Shown here in pieces: positions 7,445 to 15,600 of a DNA stretch of 15,697 bases (the stretch's first letter is position 1; every line of letters begins with the position of its first letter). The notes under the pieces were generated by a model. It did not search any database, was not told the DNA's origin, and saw nothing but the letters and a program-made list of their open reading frames with translations. Origin of the DNA: DASYML01 sp036009045 (GTDB lineage Bacteria; Acidobacteriota; Blastocatellia; Pyrinomonadales; Pyrinomonadaceae); contig DASYML010000042.1 in NCBI GenBank assembly GCA_036009045.1, positions 1-15,697 on the forward strand, in the 5' to 3' direction. A program made the translations under genes and the position numbers.

Positions 7445-7786
7445 TTATGGATTATCTTTCGCAGGCTTCTCCGCAGGCTTTTCAGGCTGTTCGGGTTTGA
7501 GCGGCCTTTCCGTCCAGGGATTTCTGTGGGCGGGCTGCCTTTCTGTCGGCGGCGGCGCGTGGTTGACCGGCTTCGGTTCCGTGTTTCGTAGTGTCATGGC
7601 TTGACCTCGTTTTCGATTGCGACGCTGGTGTTGGCGACGATGCTTCTTCCCCGAATTTCCCCCAGGATGATTTTCAGCGACTGATGCTTTGAGCGCCGGT
7701 TGCGCCGCGTCTTGATGGGGCAGGGCCGCCGCGATGCTCACAGCACAGGACATCAGTATCAGCAGTATTCCGAGTTTTTTCATCAT
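7445..7786 (-). CDS. Small exported basic, proline-rich protein of unknown function
   Basis: The encoded protein of 113 residues reads right to left on the map. It starts with a signal sequence (MMKKLGILLILMSCAVSIAAA). Cys14 in LMSC loosely fits a lipobox, so a lipoprotein is possible, although AAA further on also offers a normal signal-peptidase site. The mature part has a very basic patch (GKKHRRQHQRRNRKRG, about residues 45-60). It then turns proline-rich, ending in PEQPEKPAEKPAKDNP, which suggests an extended, disordered wall- or envelope-associated chain. The start is supported by GAAGG upstream of the ATG pair and by a promoter with a perfect TATAAT. No family is recognised. The basic patch could bind nucleic acid or acidic polysaccharide. 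The gene is convergent with the lamin-tail gene and divergent from the propeller gene. Confidence 0.65.
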   Translation of the reverse strand: MMKKLGILLILMSCAVSIAAALPHQDAAQPALKASVAENHPGGNSGKKHRRQHQRRNRKRGQAMTLRNTEPKPVNHAPPPTERQPAHRNPWTERPLKPEQPEKPAEKPAKDNP

Positions 7787-7822
7787 CTGTTTTGACCTTC
7801 TAGCTTTCTCCCGACGCCCTTG

Positions 7823-7851
7823 ATTATATATGAAAGACGAGCTTGCCTGAA
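7823..7851 (-). promoter_or_regulatory. Promoter of the small basic protein gene
   Basis: On the minus strand a perfect TATAAT (7828-7823) is preceded by a 17-bp spacer and TTCAGG (7851-7846), a 3-of-6 match to the -35 consensus. Transcription would begin near 7816, about 30 nt before the start codon at 7786, with GAAGG as the ribosome binding site between them. Confidence 0.5.
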
Positions 7852-7889
7852 GATGCCGGGCGAGGCTGTGAATTCTCCTGGCGTGGGAT

Positions 7890-7911
7890 GCTTAAGCGGG
7901 CGGCACTGACA
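7890..7911 (-). repeat. Partial copy of a dispersed palindromic repeat
   Basis: The reverse complement of 7890-7911 matches 12501-12522 at 21 of 22 positions (core GCCGCC, then GCTTAAGC). The copy lies in an intergenic region and is inverted relative to the larger copy. Flanking 6-bp complementary arms at 7875-7880 and 7910-7915 give it its own hairpin. It looks like a fragment of a REP- or MITE-like element. Confidence 0.55.
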
Positions 7912-7959
7912 GGAGTTGCACGCAATCGCAAGCGGCTCTCAAGGTGGGCCAATTTAAGC

Positions 7960-7989
7960 TTGACAAGAGATGAAAAAAGAATCTACAGT
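7960..7989 (+). promoter_or_regulatory. Candidate + strand promoter with consensus -35
   Basis: A perfect TTGACA (7960-7965) is followed at 18 bp by TACAGT (7984-7989), a 4-of-6 match to the -10 consensus; TCTACA at 16 bp is weaker. If used, it would give the propeller gene a leader of nearly 490 nt, or serve an unrecognised small transcript. Confidence 0.3.
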
Positions 7990-8371
7990 GCGACATCTCG
8001 GTAAGTATAAATTCTTGGTTACAGCAAATTCTTTGATGGAGACTTGCCTTAGACAGATCGGTCTCGCCTCCGTCACGTCCGCAATTACTATTAATTGTCG
8101 TTGAGAAAAGTGGTTTCCCCTCGCCGCAGTATACTCTCTCTTTTTTTGTCCGCCCGGTTTCAATCTACCGGAAGAGGAGTATTGCGCGCGGCGGGCTTTT
8201 CCGTTTCTGGGGCACTTGCTCCAGAGTTCTTAAATTTACGGCCTCTTGCTACTGTCCAGAATCAGAGCACGGGGCCTGCTTACCCAGGTTAAAAACTTTG
8301 CCTCGTTCCTGAACACGAAGGGAAGAGAGGCGCAAGTTTCATTCTTTCCGCGTCGAAGCCTTTGGTAAATC

Positions 8372-8406
8372 TATGATGTGGACCGTGTGGTGAGGACGCG
8401 GTCCAC
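8372..8406 (+). promoter_or_regulatory. Possible -10 box and overlapping 8-bp dyad upstream of the propeller gene
   Basis: TATGAT at 8372-8377 is a good -10 box, although no -35 box is seen at the right distance, which suggests an activator-dependent promoter. Immediately after it GTGGACCG (8378-8385) and CGGTCCAC (8399-8406) form a perfect inverted repeat with a 13-nt centre, placed where transcription would start. That is a typical operator position, but it could equally be a hairpin at the 5' end of the mRNA. Confidence 0.35.
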
Positions 8407-8482
8407 TCAGTGGGGAAAGGTTTGACTGCGCTCTGACGAAACTGACCAACTCGAATGTGATTCGCAAGAGGAGAATTAGAAT

Positions 8483-11400
8483 ATGAAGGGGAATAAAAGA
8501 TTACTATTCGCTTGTCTCACGCTGATGCTGTTCGGCGTGGCATGGGCTGTCACCACTCCGACCTCCGCGAAAAGGGAGAAGGACCGGAGTGAGGCGAATG
8601 CCGTCAAGGATAATGATGCTTACAGAGAGAAGCTGGTCAAGCGCTTTGAGAACAAAGCCTCTGCCACGGCTTCAGGGGAAACTCTGAACTCCTCTGAGCA
8701 CGAGAGCGCCGAGCAGGAAGAAGAAGGCGGCAATGACCCGGACCTGCCCGGCTTTCTCAGAAGCAAGATTGATCCGCGAGACCATTTCATGCGACGCTCC
8801 GAGCAGATCGCAAAGGTGCGCGGTTATGAGCCTGAACAGCCTTTCGACATCACCTTACGCCGCAAAGCTCTCAACGAGATGGAGCAGCAGGAGGCTAGAA
8901 TCTCCGAGGAGTTGAAGAAGAAGGTTGGGACGGAAGCCGTTCCCTCCGTCTGGACCGCGATTGGCCCGACTCCGATTCCCAACGGTCAGACGCAGACCAC
9001 TTCTGTGCCCGTCAGCGGTCGCGTGACCTGCATTGACGTGCATCCGACCAACCCGCTCATAGCCTATGTCGGCACGGCGCAGGGCGGACTCTATCGCACG
9101 GCTGACGGCGGCTCGACCTGGGTCAACTTGTTCGCCGGGACCCCCGCTTCTGGCAATCCCCCGCAGCCGGGCGCAGGCTTCAGCAAAGCCGGAACCTTAG
9201 CCATCGGTGCTGTCACGATAGACCCCGTGACGCCTTCGACGGTCTTCGTCGGCACGGGCGAGGGCAATCTTTCTCTGGACAGTTTCTTCGGCGAGGGCGT
9301 CTACAGGATTATCACTGCGGACACGACGCCGGTCGTGCAGGGACCGTTTGAGACGAGAACGAACGGCGGCGGCGGCCACGCTTTCGCCGGTACGTCCATC
9401 ACCAAGATTATTATTGACCCGAACAACGACAACAACATGTTCGTCGGCAACTCGCTCGGCGGCAGCGGTCTCAACGGCGAGAATTTCTGCTGCGGCAACA
9501 TCAGTCCGATTTCCGGGTTCGTAGGGCTTTACTTCTCAGCCAACGCGCAGGCGGCGACCCCCGATTGGGTGAGAGTCAACCCGGCTTCATTGCCGGGCGG
9601 CGGCGTGGCAGGCGTCTCGGACGTTGCCATTGACCCGACCAACGCGAATATTCTCATCCTACAGCAACTCGATTTCGGCGGCGGCACGCTTCCCAATAGC
9701 GGCATCTTCCGTTCAACCAACGCGCTCCTTGGCGCGACGGCCACTTATACGAAGGTCGTCAACTTCGCCGGAACGCAGACCAACGGCAAGTTCGCTGCTT
9801 ATAAACAGGGCGCGGCGGCGACGGTCTTTTACGCGGCGACGGGTGAATCCAACGGCAGGCTGAGAGTCTCCGTTGATGCGGGCGCGACCTGGAGCGCAGT
9901 GCTCGCTGCCGCTAACGGATACTGCGGCGGGCAGTGTTTCTATGACATCGCCGTTGCGGCAGACCCCGGCGCGACCACCGCACAGACTGATGACATCATC
10001 TATCTGGCGGGCAACGTGCGTGGCGCTTCCACCAAACTCGTTGACAGGTCCGACGATGGCGGCGCGACCTTCGCCCATATAGATAACACCCTGCACGCTG
10101 ACAGCCACGCTCTCAGGATTGCCCCTTCCGATCTTAACAGAGTCTACACGGGCAACGACGGCGGCATTTGGAGAACGGACAACGCGAAGGCTGCGGCGGC
10201 TACAGTTACATGGTTCGACGCGAACACCGCGACCTTCAGCGCGACGCAGTACGTCGGCATGGACATACACCCGACGGACCCGAACTTCACGCTCGGCGGC
10301 ACGCAGGACAACGGCACGCACTTGCGCGACACGACGGGAGCGTGGACGCGCGCGGACTTCGGTGATGGCGGGTACGCAGTCATTGACCAGAACGCCGTTG
10401 ACCCCGTCAACGTGACGATGTACCACACATACTTTAACCAGTCCAACAACCTGCTCGGCTACGCACGCGTAGACTCGACGCTCAACGCGCAGGACGGCAT
10501 GTGGAATTTCATGGGCTGCAACGGCAACGTGCCGGGCAACGGCATCACCTGCGCCGACGCGACCAACTTCTACGCGCCGCTGGTGCGTGGGCCAAATGCT
10601 GCGGACTCCCTGACGCCAACGCCGCACAATACGATTTACTACGGCACTGACCGTCTCTATCGCTCCGCCGATAAGGGCGTCACCAACGTGGTCGTGAGCC
10701 AGGCTCCTATCGCGGCGGGCGTCCCGATCAGCGCCATCGGCATCTCGCCGCAGAATGACAACGTGCGTGTCGTCGGTTTGAATAGCGGCGCGCTCTTCTA
10801 CACGACGACGGGTTCTTCAACTCTGACGAACCTCGACCCGACCAATCTTATTCCCAACAAGTACATCGGACGCATCGTCTTCGATCCGTCCAATGCCGAC
10901 ACCGTCTACATCACTCTTGACGGTTACACGGGAGCCAATAATCACGTCTACAAGGTGATCAATCTGAGCACCACTCCCGTCATCGTGCTTGCCTCCGGCG
11001 GGCAGACGATGGGACCAACCACTGTCTTGCCGGATGTTCCCGTCAACTCCCTTGCCATTGACCCCATCAGAACGTTCCGCCTCTTCGCGGGCACGGACAT
11101 CGGCGTTTATGTTTCTGAGAACGCGGGTCAGGACTGGGCACCGTTCGGCCAGGGATTGCCGCGCGTGGCGGTCTTCGGCTTGAACATCCAGCCGACCAGC
11201 CGCACTCTGCGCGCGGCGACGCACGGTCTGGGCATGTACGAGATAACGCTGCCTCTGCCGACCGCAGCCACTACGGACCTGATGGGCACGGTGGTGTCGC
11301 CCGACGGCAATCCTGTGGCGGGCATCGTCATGACCTTGAACGGCAGCAACGGGACTTATCGAACGATTACCAACAGCTATGGTAATTATTCGTTCGAGGG

Positions 11401-12271
11401 TCTGGAAGCGGGCGACTTCTACACGGTCGCGCCCTCTTCCTTTAATCACTCTTTCAGCCCCGCGACGCGTTCATACTCTATGAACAGCAGCGTCACGGAT
11501 GCTGTCTTCACGGCAACACCGGCCTCCGTCGCCGTCGGCAACCCGCTGGAAACGGACCTCTACTTCGTCCGCCAGCATTACCTTGATTTCCTCTCTCGTG
11601 AACCGGAGCGGGACGGCCTCGCCTACTGGGCCAACGAGATCAGCAGGTGCGGCGTGGATGCAAGTTGCATACACCAGCGCAAGATTGATGTCTCTGCGGC
11701 CTTCTTCATGAGCAAGGAATTTCAGGACACAGGCTCTTTCGTGTACCTGATGTATAAGGGCAGCCTTGGACGCCTCCCGACCTATGCGGAGTTCACGCCC
11801 GACAGAAGCAAGGTCGTCGGCGGAGTGACGCTCGAACAGAGCAAGGAGCAGTTCGTCAACCAGTGGGTCCAGAGGGACGACTTCAAACAGTCATACCCGG
11901 ATTCTCTGAGCGGCGGGCAGTACGTGGAGAAGCTTTTGGGGACAGCTGGGTTGAGCGGCAACAACGCGTTGCGCGAAAATCTGGTCCAGGAATTGAACGG
12001 CGGCAGGACGAGGGCCGAAGTCTTGAGGGAGGTCGTTGATAATCAGGAGTTGAAGGCGAGAGAGTACAATTCTTCTTTCGTCATGATGGAATACTTCGGT
12101 TATCTGCGCCGCGATCCAGAGACAGACGGCTACAAGTTCTGGCTCAACGTCTTGAGCAATCAGGAGCCTGGAAACTATCGCGGGATGGTCTGCTCCTTCA
12201 TCACGTCGCAGGAATACCAGGAGCGTTTCAGTTCAGTGGTCCTGCACTCGAACAGGGATTGCGCGAAATAG
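8483..12271 (+). CDS. Exported VPS10/BNR-type beta-propeller protein with CnaB-like and DUF4214 tail
   Basis: The encoded protein of 1262 residues begins with a signal peptide (cleavage likely after A22, AWA/V); AGGAG at 8469-8473 supports the start. Residues about 30-150 are charged and partly coiled-coil. WTAIGPTPIPNG (about 158) opens a large propeller reaching about 925. Its blades carry Asp-box-like motifs such as YVGTAQGGLYRTADGGSTW (195-213), TGNDGGIWRTDN, GGTQDNGTH and, in the last blade, FAGTDIGVYVSENAGQDW. The architecture matches sortilin/VPS10 and BNR-repeat 'glycosyl hydrolase' proteins, most of which have no proven enzyme activity; binding of protein or glycan is the safer inference. 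A CnaB-like sandwich (about 929-1016) and a DUF4214 tail (about 1020-1262) follow, closely related to those of the lamin-tail protein, with the same four cysteines (C1056, C1062, C1237, C1260). Wide gaps on both sides and a downstream terminator suggest a monocistronic gene. Confidence 0.87.
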   Translation: MKGNKRLLFACLTLMLFGVAWAVTTPTSAKREKDRSEANAVKDNDAYREKLVKRFENKASATASGETLNSSEHESAEQEEEGGNDPDLPGFLRSKIDPRDHFMRRSEQIAKVRGYEPEQPFDITLRRKALNEMEQQEARISEELKKKVGTEAVPSVWTAIGPTPIPNGQTQTTSVPVSGRVTCIDVHPTNPLIAYVGTAQGGLYRTADGGSTWVNLFAGTPASGNPPQPGAGFSKAGTLAIGAVTIDPVTPSTVFVGTGEGNLSLDSFFGEGVYRIITADTTPVVQGPFETRTNGGGGHAFAGTSITKIIIDPNNDNNMFVGNSLGGSGLNGENFCCGNISPISGFVGLYFSANAQAATPDWVRVNPASLPGGGVAGVSDVAIDPTNANILILQQLDFGGGTLPNSGIFRSTNALLGATATYTKVVNFAGTQTNGKFAAYKQGAAATVFYAATGESNGRLRVSVDAGATWSAVLAAANGYCGGQCFYDIAVAADPGATTAQTDDIIYLAGNVRGASTKLVDRSDDGGATFAHIDNTLHADSHALRIAPSDLNRVYTGNDGGIWRTDNAKAAAATVTWFDANTATFSATQYVGMDIHPTDPNFTLGGTQDNGTHLRDTTGAWTRADFGDGGYAVIDQNAVDPVNVTMYHTYFNQSNNLLGYARVDSTLNAQDGMWNFMGCNGNVPGNGITCADATNFYAPLVRGPNAADSLTPTPHNTIYYGTDRLYRSADKGVTNVVVSQAPIAAGVPISAIGISPQNDNVRVVGLNSGALFYTTTGSSTLTNLDPTNLIPNKYIGRIVFDPSNADTVYITLDGYTGANNHVYKVINLSTTPVIVLASGGQTMGPTTVLPDVPVNSLAIDPIRTFRLFAGTDIGVYVSENAGQDWAPFGQGLPRVAVFGLNIQPTSRTLRAATHGLGMYEITLPLPTAATTDLMGTVVSPDGNPVAGIVMTLNGSNGTYRTITNSYGNYSFEGLEAGDFYTVAPSSFNHSFSPATRSYSMNSSVTDAVFTATPASVAVGNPLETDLYFVRQHYLDFLSREPERDGLAYWANEISRCGVDASCIHQRKIDVSAAFFMSKEFQDTGSFVYLMYKGSLGRLPTYAEFTPDRSKVVGGVTLEQSKEQFVNQWVQRDDFKQSYPDSLSGGQYVEKLLGTAGLSGNNALRENLVQELNGGRTRAEVLREVVDNQELKAREYNSSFVMMEYFGYLRRDPETDGYKFWLNVLSNQEPGNYRGMVCSFITSQEYQERFSSVVLHSNRDCAK

Positions 12272-12343
12272 TTGCCGGGGTCCGCGCTTAACATCGCTCC
12301 GGCCACACGCCTTCGCAAGAAGTCTGCGGCCTGAGTTTAGTCA

Positions 12344-12407
12344 ACGGCGACGCCGCGCATTGCTCTTCGGGCAGTGCGCGGTGTCGCCGTTTGAGCCTCA
12401 CGTTTTT
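12344..12407 (+). terminator. Long-stem terminator after the propeller gene
   Basis: Arms 12344-12363 and 12371-12390 pair over 20 bp, with 18 Watson-Crick pairs and 2 G-U wobbles. The 7-nt loop contains a C(TTCG)G tetraloop (12365-12370), an especially stable RNA cap. A five-T tract lies at 12403-12407, about 12 nt beyond the stem, so this is a slightly unusual intrinsic terminator. It sits 72 bases after the stop and just before the next promoter. Confidence 0.7.
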
Positions 12408-12433
12408 GAAATCACTCGCTGACCTCTCAAGAG

Positions 12434-12462
12434 TTGTCAGCGGAGAGACATAGAGTTATGAT
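12434..12462 (+). promoter_or_regulatory. Near-consensus sigma-70-like promoter for the nuclease gene
   Basis: TTGTCA (12434-12439) and TATGAT (12457-12462) are exactly 17 bp apart, and each matches the consensus at 5 of 6 positions. This is the best promoter in the window. Transcription should begin near 12469, about 220 nt before the GTG at 12692. Confidence 0.6.
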
Positions 12463-12500
12463 GTCGCGTCCGAGTCGTATCCACTCCGGCGCAACGTTTA

Positions 12501-12571
12501 TGTCAGTGCCGCCTGCTTAAGCTGGGCGGGTACTCACAAGGAGACGACCCGCCACCGCAGGCGGTACTGAC
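12501..12571. repeat. 71-bp palindromic repeat element (REP/MITE-like)
   Basis: The outer arms 12502-12516 and 12557-12571 pair over 15 bp, with one G-U position. Nested inside, 12525-12531 and 12547-12553 pair perfectly over 7 bp. The first 22 bases recur inverted at 7890-7911 with one mismatch. The nested symmetry, the GC-rich stems and the presence of a second copy only in a gap point to a dispersed non-coding element, here in the 5' leader of the nuclease gene. Confidence 0.65.
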
Positions 12572-12677
12572 TTGAGTCGCTCCCGTTTGCTATCCGTTAT
12601 AAATGCTCCGAGGCCAATCTCCCATTGCCCGTACGTCCTTGCGGCCCGCGAAAGACGTAAATTGAAACAATCATCAC

Positions 12678-12683
12678 GAAAGG
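12678..12683 (+). promoter_or_regulatory. Ribosome binding site supporting the GTG start at 12692
   Basis: GAAAGG ends 8 nt before the GTG. No in-frame ATG lies close upstream. The residues after this GTG form a normal signal peptide, so it is preferred over the TTG at 12662. Confidence 0.55.
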
Positions 12684-12691
12684 CTACCCCT

Positions 12692-15600
12692 GTGCCCATA
12701 TTACGCGACAACACTCTTACGAACCCTTCTATCAGACGTTGGCTGTTGGCCTGTGCCTTGATGGCAGTGCTTTCCCTGACAGCTTTCCTGCAACCCTTTA
12801 TCCATCTCGTTCCGGCATCTCAAGCAGTCTCCACGACCATCGTCATCAGCCAGGTTTACGGCGGCGGCGGCAACACCGGGGCCACTTTTAGAAACGACTT
12901 TATAGAGTTGTTCAATCGCGGGAATACGCCCGCCAGTGTCAACGGCTGGTCCGTGCAGTACGCGTCTGCCACAGGTAATTCATGGCAGGTCACGAATCTG
13001 ACCAACGTGACGCTTCAGCCGGGCCAGTATTATTTGATTCAGGAAGCGGCGGGCACGGGCGGGACAACCAACTTGCCCACGCCAGATGCCACAGGTTCGG
13101 GCACGGGGATACCTATGGCCGCAGGGGCGGGCAAAGTTGCGCTCGTCAATAACACCACGGCGCTGACTTGCGGAGCCACCAACAACTGTCTGCCGAACGC
13201 GAACATCGTTGATTTAGTCGGCTATGGCACAACGGCAAGCTCTTTTGAAGGAGCTGGCCCGACGCCCGCTCCGGGCAACACCTCGTCGGTGGTGAGAGGT
13301 AGCAATGGCTGCACGGAGACAGACAATAATGCGACTGATTTCACGGCGACAGCGACTATAACTCCGCGCAATACGGCCACGACGCTCGCGCCCTGCGGCG
13401 GCGGCGGCACGACCAATCCTTCCGGGGTCGGCGCGGCGAATCCCAACCCGGTCACGGCTGGCAACACGACTCTCTTAACCGTGACGGTCACGCCCGGCAC
13501 TAGCCCCGCCAGTACAGGCATCACCGTGACCGGCGACCTCACGAGCATCGGCGGCTCTGCCACGCAGACCTTCTTTGACAACGGCACGAACGGCGATGTG
13601 ACCGCAGGCGATAACATCTTTTCCTATCTGGCGACGGTCGCCGGGGCCACGACGGGCGGCGCGAAGTCGCTGCCCATCTCCATCGCGGACGCGCAGGCAC
13701 GCACGGGCAGCACGAATATTTCTCTGACGGTGCAAACGCCTCCCGTCGCCGTCCACGACATTCAAGGCTCAGGCACGAGTTCGCCTCTGGCAAACTCAAT
13801 CGTCACCACGTCGGGCATCGTTACGGGCCGTAAGAGCAACGGCTTCTTCCTGCAAACGCCGGACGCCAACGCAGACGCAGACCCGAACACTTCCGAAGGC
13901 ATCTTCGTCTTCACTTCAAGCGCGCCGACGGTGTCGGTCGGCGACGCCGTGACCGTCTCAGGAACGGTGCAGGAGTTCATCCCGGCTTCTGATCCGGGCA
14001 GCCCGCCGCAGACGGAAATCGGAAACACGCCGTCTGTCTCCGTTGGTTCGACGGGCAATCCGTTACCGGCAGCCATCACGCTGACGACAGCCGATACCGC
14101 CGTCAACGACGTTAATAATCTTGAGAAGTACGAGGGCATGCGTGTGCATGTTAATTCGCTCACGGTGAGCGGGCCGACGGGTGGGAATATTGATGAGGTC
14201 AATGCGACCTCGGCCAGTTTCGGAGATTTCTACGGGGTGATTACGGGTGTCGCGCGTCCCTTCCGCGAACCCGGCATAGAGGCTCCATATCCCACGCCGA
14301 CGCCCTACCCTTCAGGGCCTGCTCCGGCCAGCGCGCCAACCTTTGATGCTAACCCTGAACGCCTGCGTATCAACAGCCTCGGACTGACAGGCTCAACTGA
14401 CCTTCAAGTTTCAGCGAATGCGGTCGTCACCAACATCACAGGCCCGCTCGATTATGGCTTCCGTACATACACGATTGACCCGGACCCTGCGCCGACGCCG
14501 ACAGTCACGGGCGGGATGGCCGCCGTGCCCGTGCCGACACCGAATAGCAGGGAATTGACCGTCGCCAGTTTTAATATGCAGAGGTTCTTTGATACGACGG
14601 ACGACCCGGCAGTGAGCGATGTAGTACTGACGACGACGGCCTTCAATAATCGCTTGAACAAGGCTTCGCTTGCCATTCGCAACATGTTGAATCTGCCGGA
14701 CGTGATCGGCGTCGAAGAGATGGAGAACCTGACGACTTTGCAGTCTGTGGCGACTAAAATCAACAACGATGAAGTCGCGGCCAGTCGCCCGAATCCAAAC
14801 TATGTGCCGTATCTCGTAGAAGGAAACGATGTCGGGGGAATTGATGTCGGCTTTCTCGTCAAGTCTTCACGCGTCAGCGTCAATAGCGTGACGCAGTACA
14901 ACAAGACGGAGACATTCATAGACCCCAACACGGGTAGCTCTGCCACGCTTAATGACCGCCCGCCGCTTGTGCTGCGCGCGAGCATCACTCAACCGAGCGG
15001 GACGCCCTTATCCTTCAGCGTCATCGTCAATCACCTGCGGTCGCTGGGCAGCGTGACGCTCCTGACCAACGCTGGCGCGCACACGCGCGTCAAGCGAGCG
15101 AAAGAGGCTGAATCGCTGGCGAGACTCATCAACGAGATGCAAAACGGCGGACCCAACGGCATTCAAATGCTGCCATACGATCAGAACATCGTTTCCGTCG
15201 GTGATTACAACGCCTTTCAATTCAACGATGGTTATGATGACGTGATGGGGACCGTCAAGGGCACACCCGCGCCCGCTACTCAAGTGGTGGAAGCAAGCCC
15301 TGATTTGAATAATCCTGACCTGACGGACCTGATTGATACGCTTCCGGCAGACCAGAAATATTCATACACCTTCGGCGGCAACGCGCAGGCGTTGGACCAT
15401 ACGATAGTCAATCAAAACATGCTGAACCGGTTCAGCCGTTTCGCTTACGCGCGCATGGATGCCGATTTCGCGGACAGCTTACGCAACGACCCGAACCGGC
15501 CTGAGCGCATCTCCGACCACGACCCGGAGGTGGCCTATTTCAACATGGCGATTCCGCCGACCGCCGCAGAGGCGAGCATCAGCGGACAGATCACAACTCC

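Larger units (their letters stand above)
7787..8482. other. 696-bp divergent intergenic region
   Basis: This is the longest gap, lying between the divergent small basic gene and the propeller gene. It holds the minus-strand promoter (7823-7851), a copy of the dispersed palindromic repeat (7890-7911) flanked by complementary CTCCTG/CAGGAG arms (7875-7880, 7910-7915), a + strand promoter candidate (7960-7989), a pyrimidine tract with T7 (about 8130-8147) and a dyad near the propeller gene start (8378-8406). Short open frames at 7954-8163 (-) and 8095-8292 (+) lack ribosome binding sites and recognisable protein patterns. A small RNA between about 7990 and 8150 is possible but not shown. Confidence 0.45.
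12272..12691. other. 420-bp intergenic region with terminator, promoter and palindromic repeat
   Basis: In order it holds the terminator of the propeller gene (12344-12407), a near-consensus promoter (12434-12462), the large palindromic repeat (12501-12571) and the ribosome binding site of the nuclease gene (12678-12683). The nuclease mRNA would therefore have a leader of about 220 nt that contains the repeat. No protein-coding gene is evident. Confidence 0.6.

Noticed and set aside
8100..8200. Terminator or small RNA around the T7 tract near 8141-8147
   Set aside because: No stable stem directly precedes the T tract; only imperfect pairing to AGGAGTAT-like sequence downstream was found.
8095..8292. 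65-codon + strand frame in the large intergenic gap
   Set aside because: It starts at a TTG without a ribosome binding site and has no recognisable domain.
9713..10627. Long open frame on the minus strand (304 codons) within the propeller gene
   Set aside because: It is the GC-driven shadow of the real + strand gene. Its Arg/Val-rich translation resembles no protein, and no promoter or ribosome binding site is seen.
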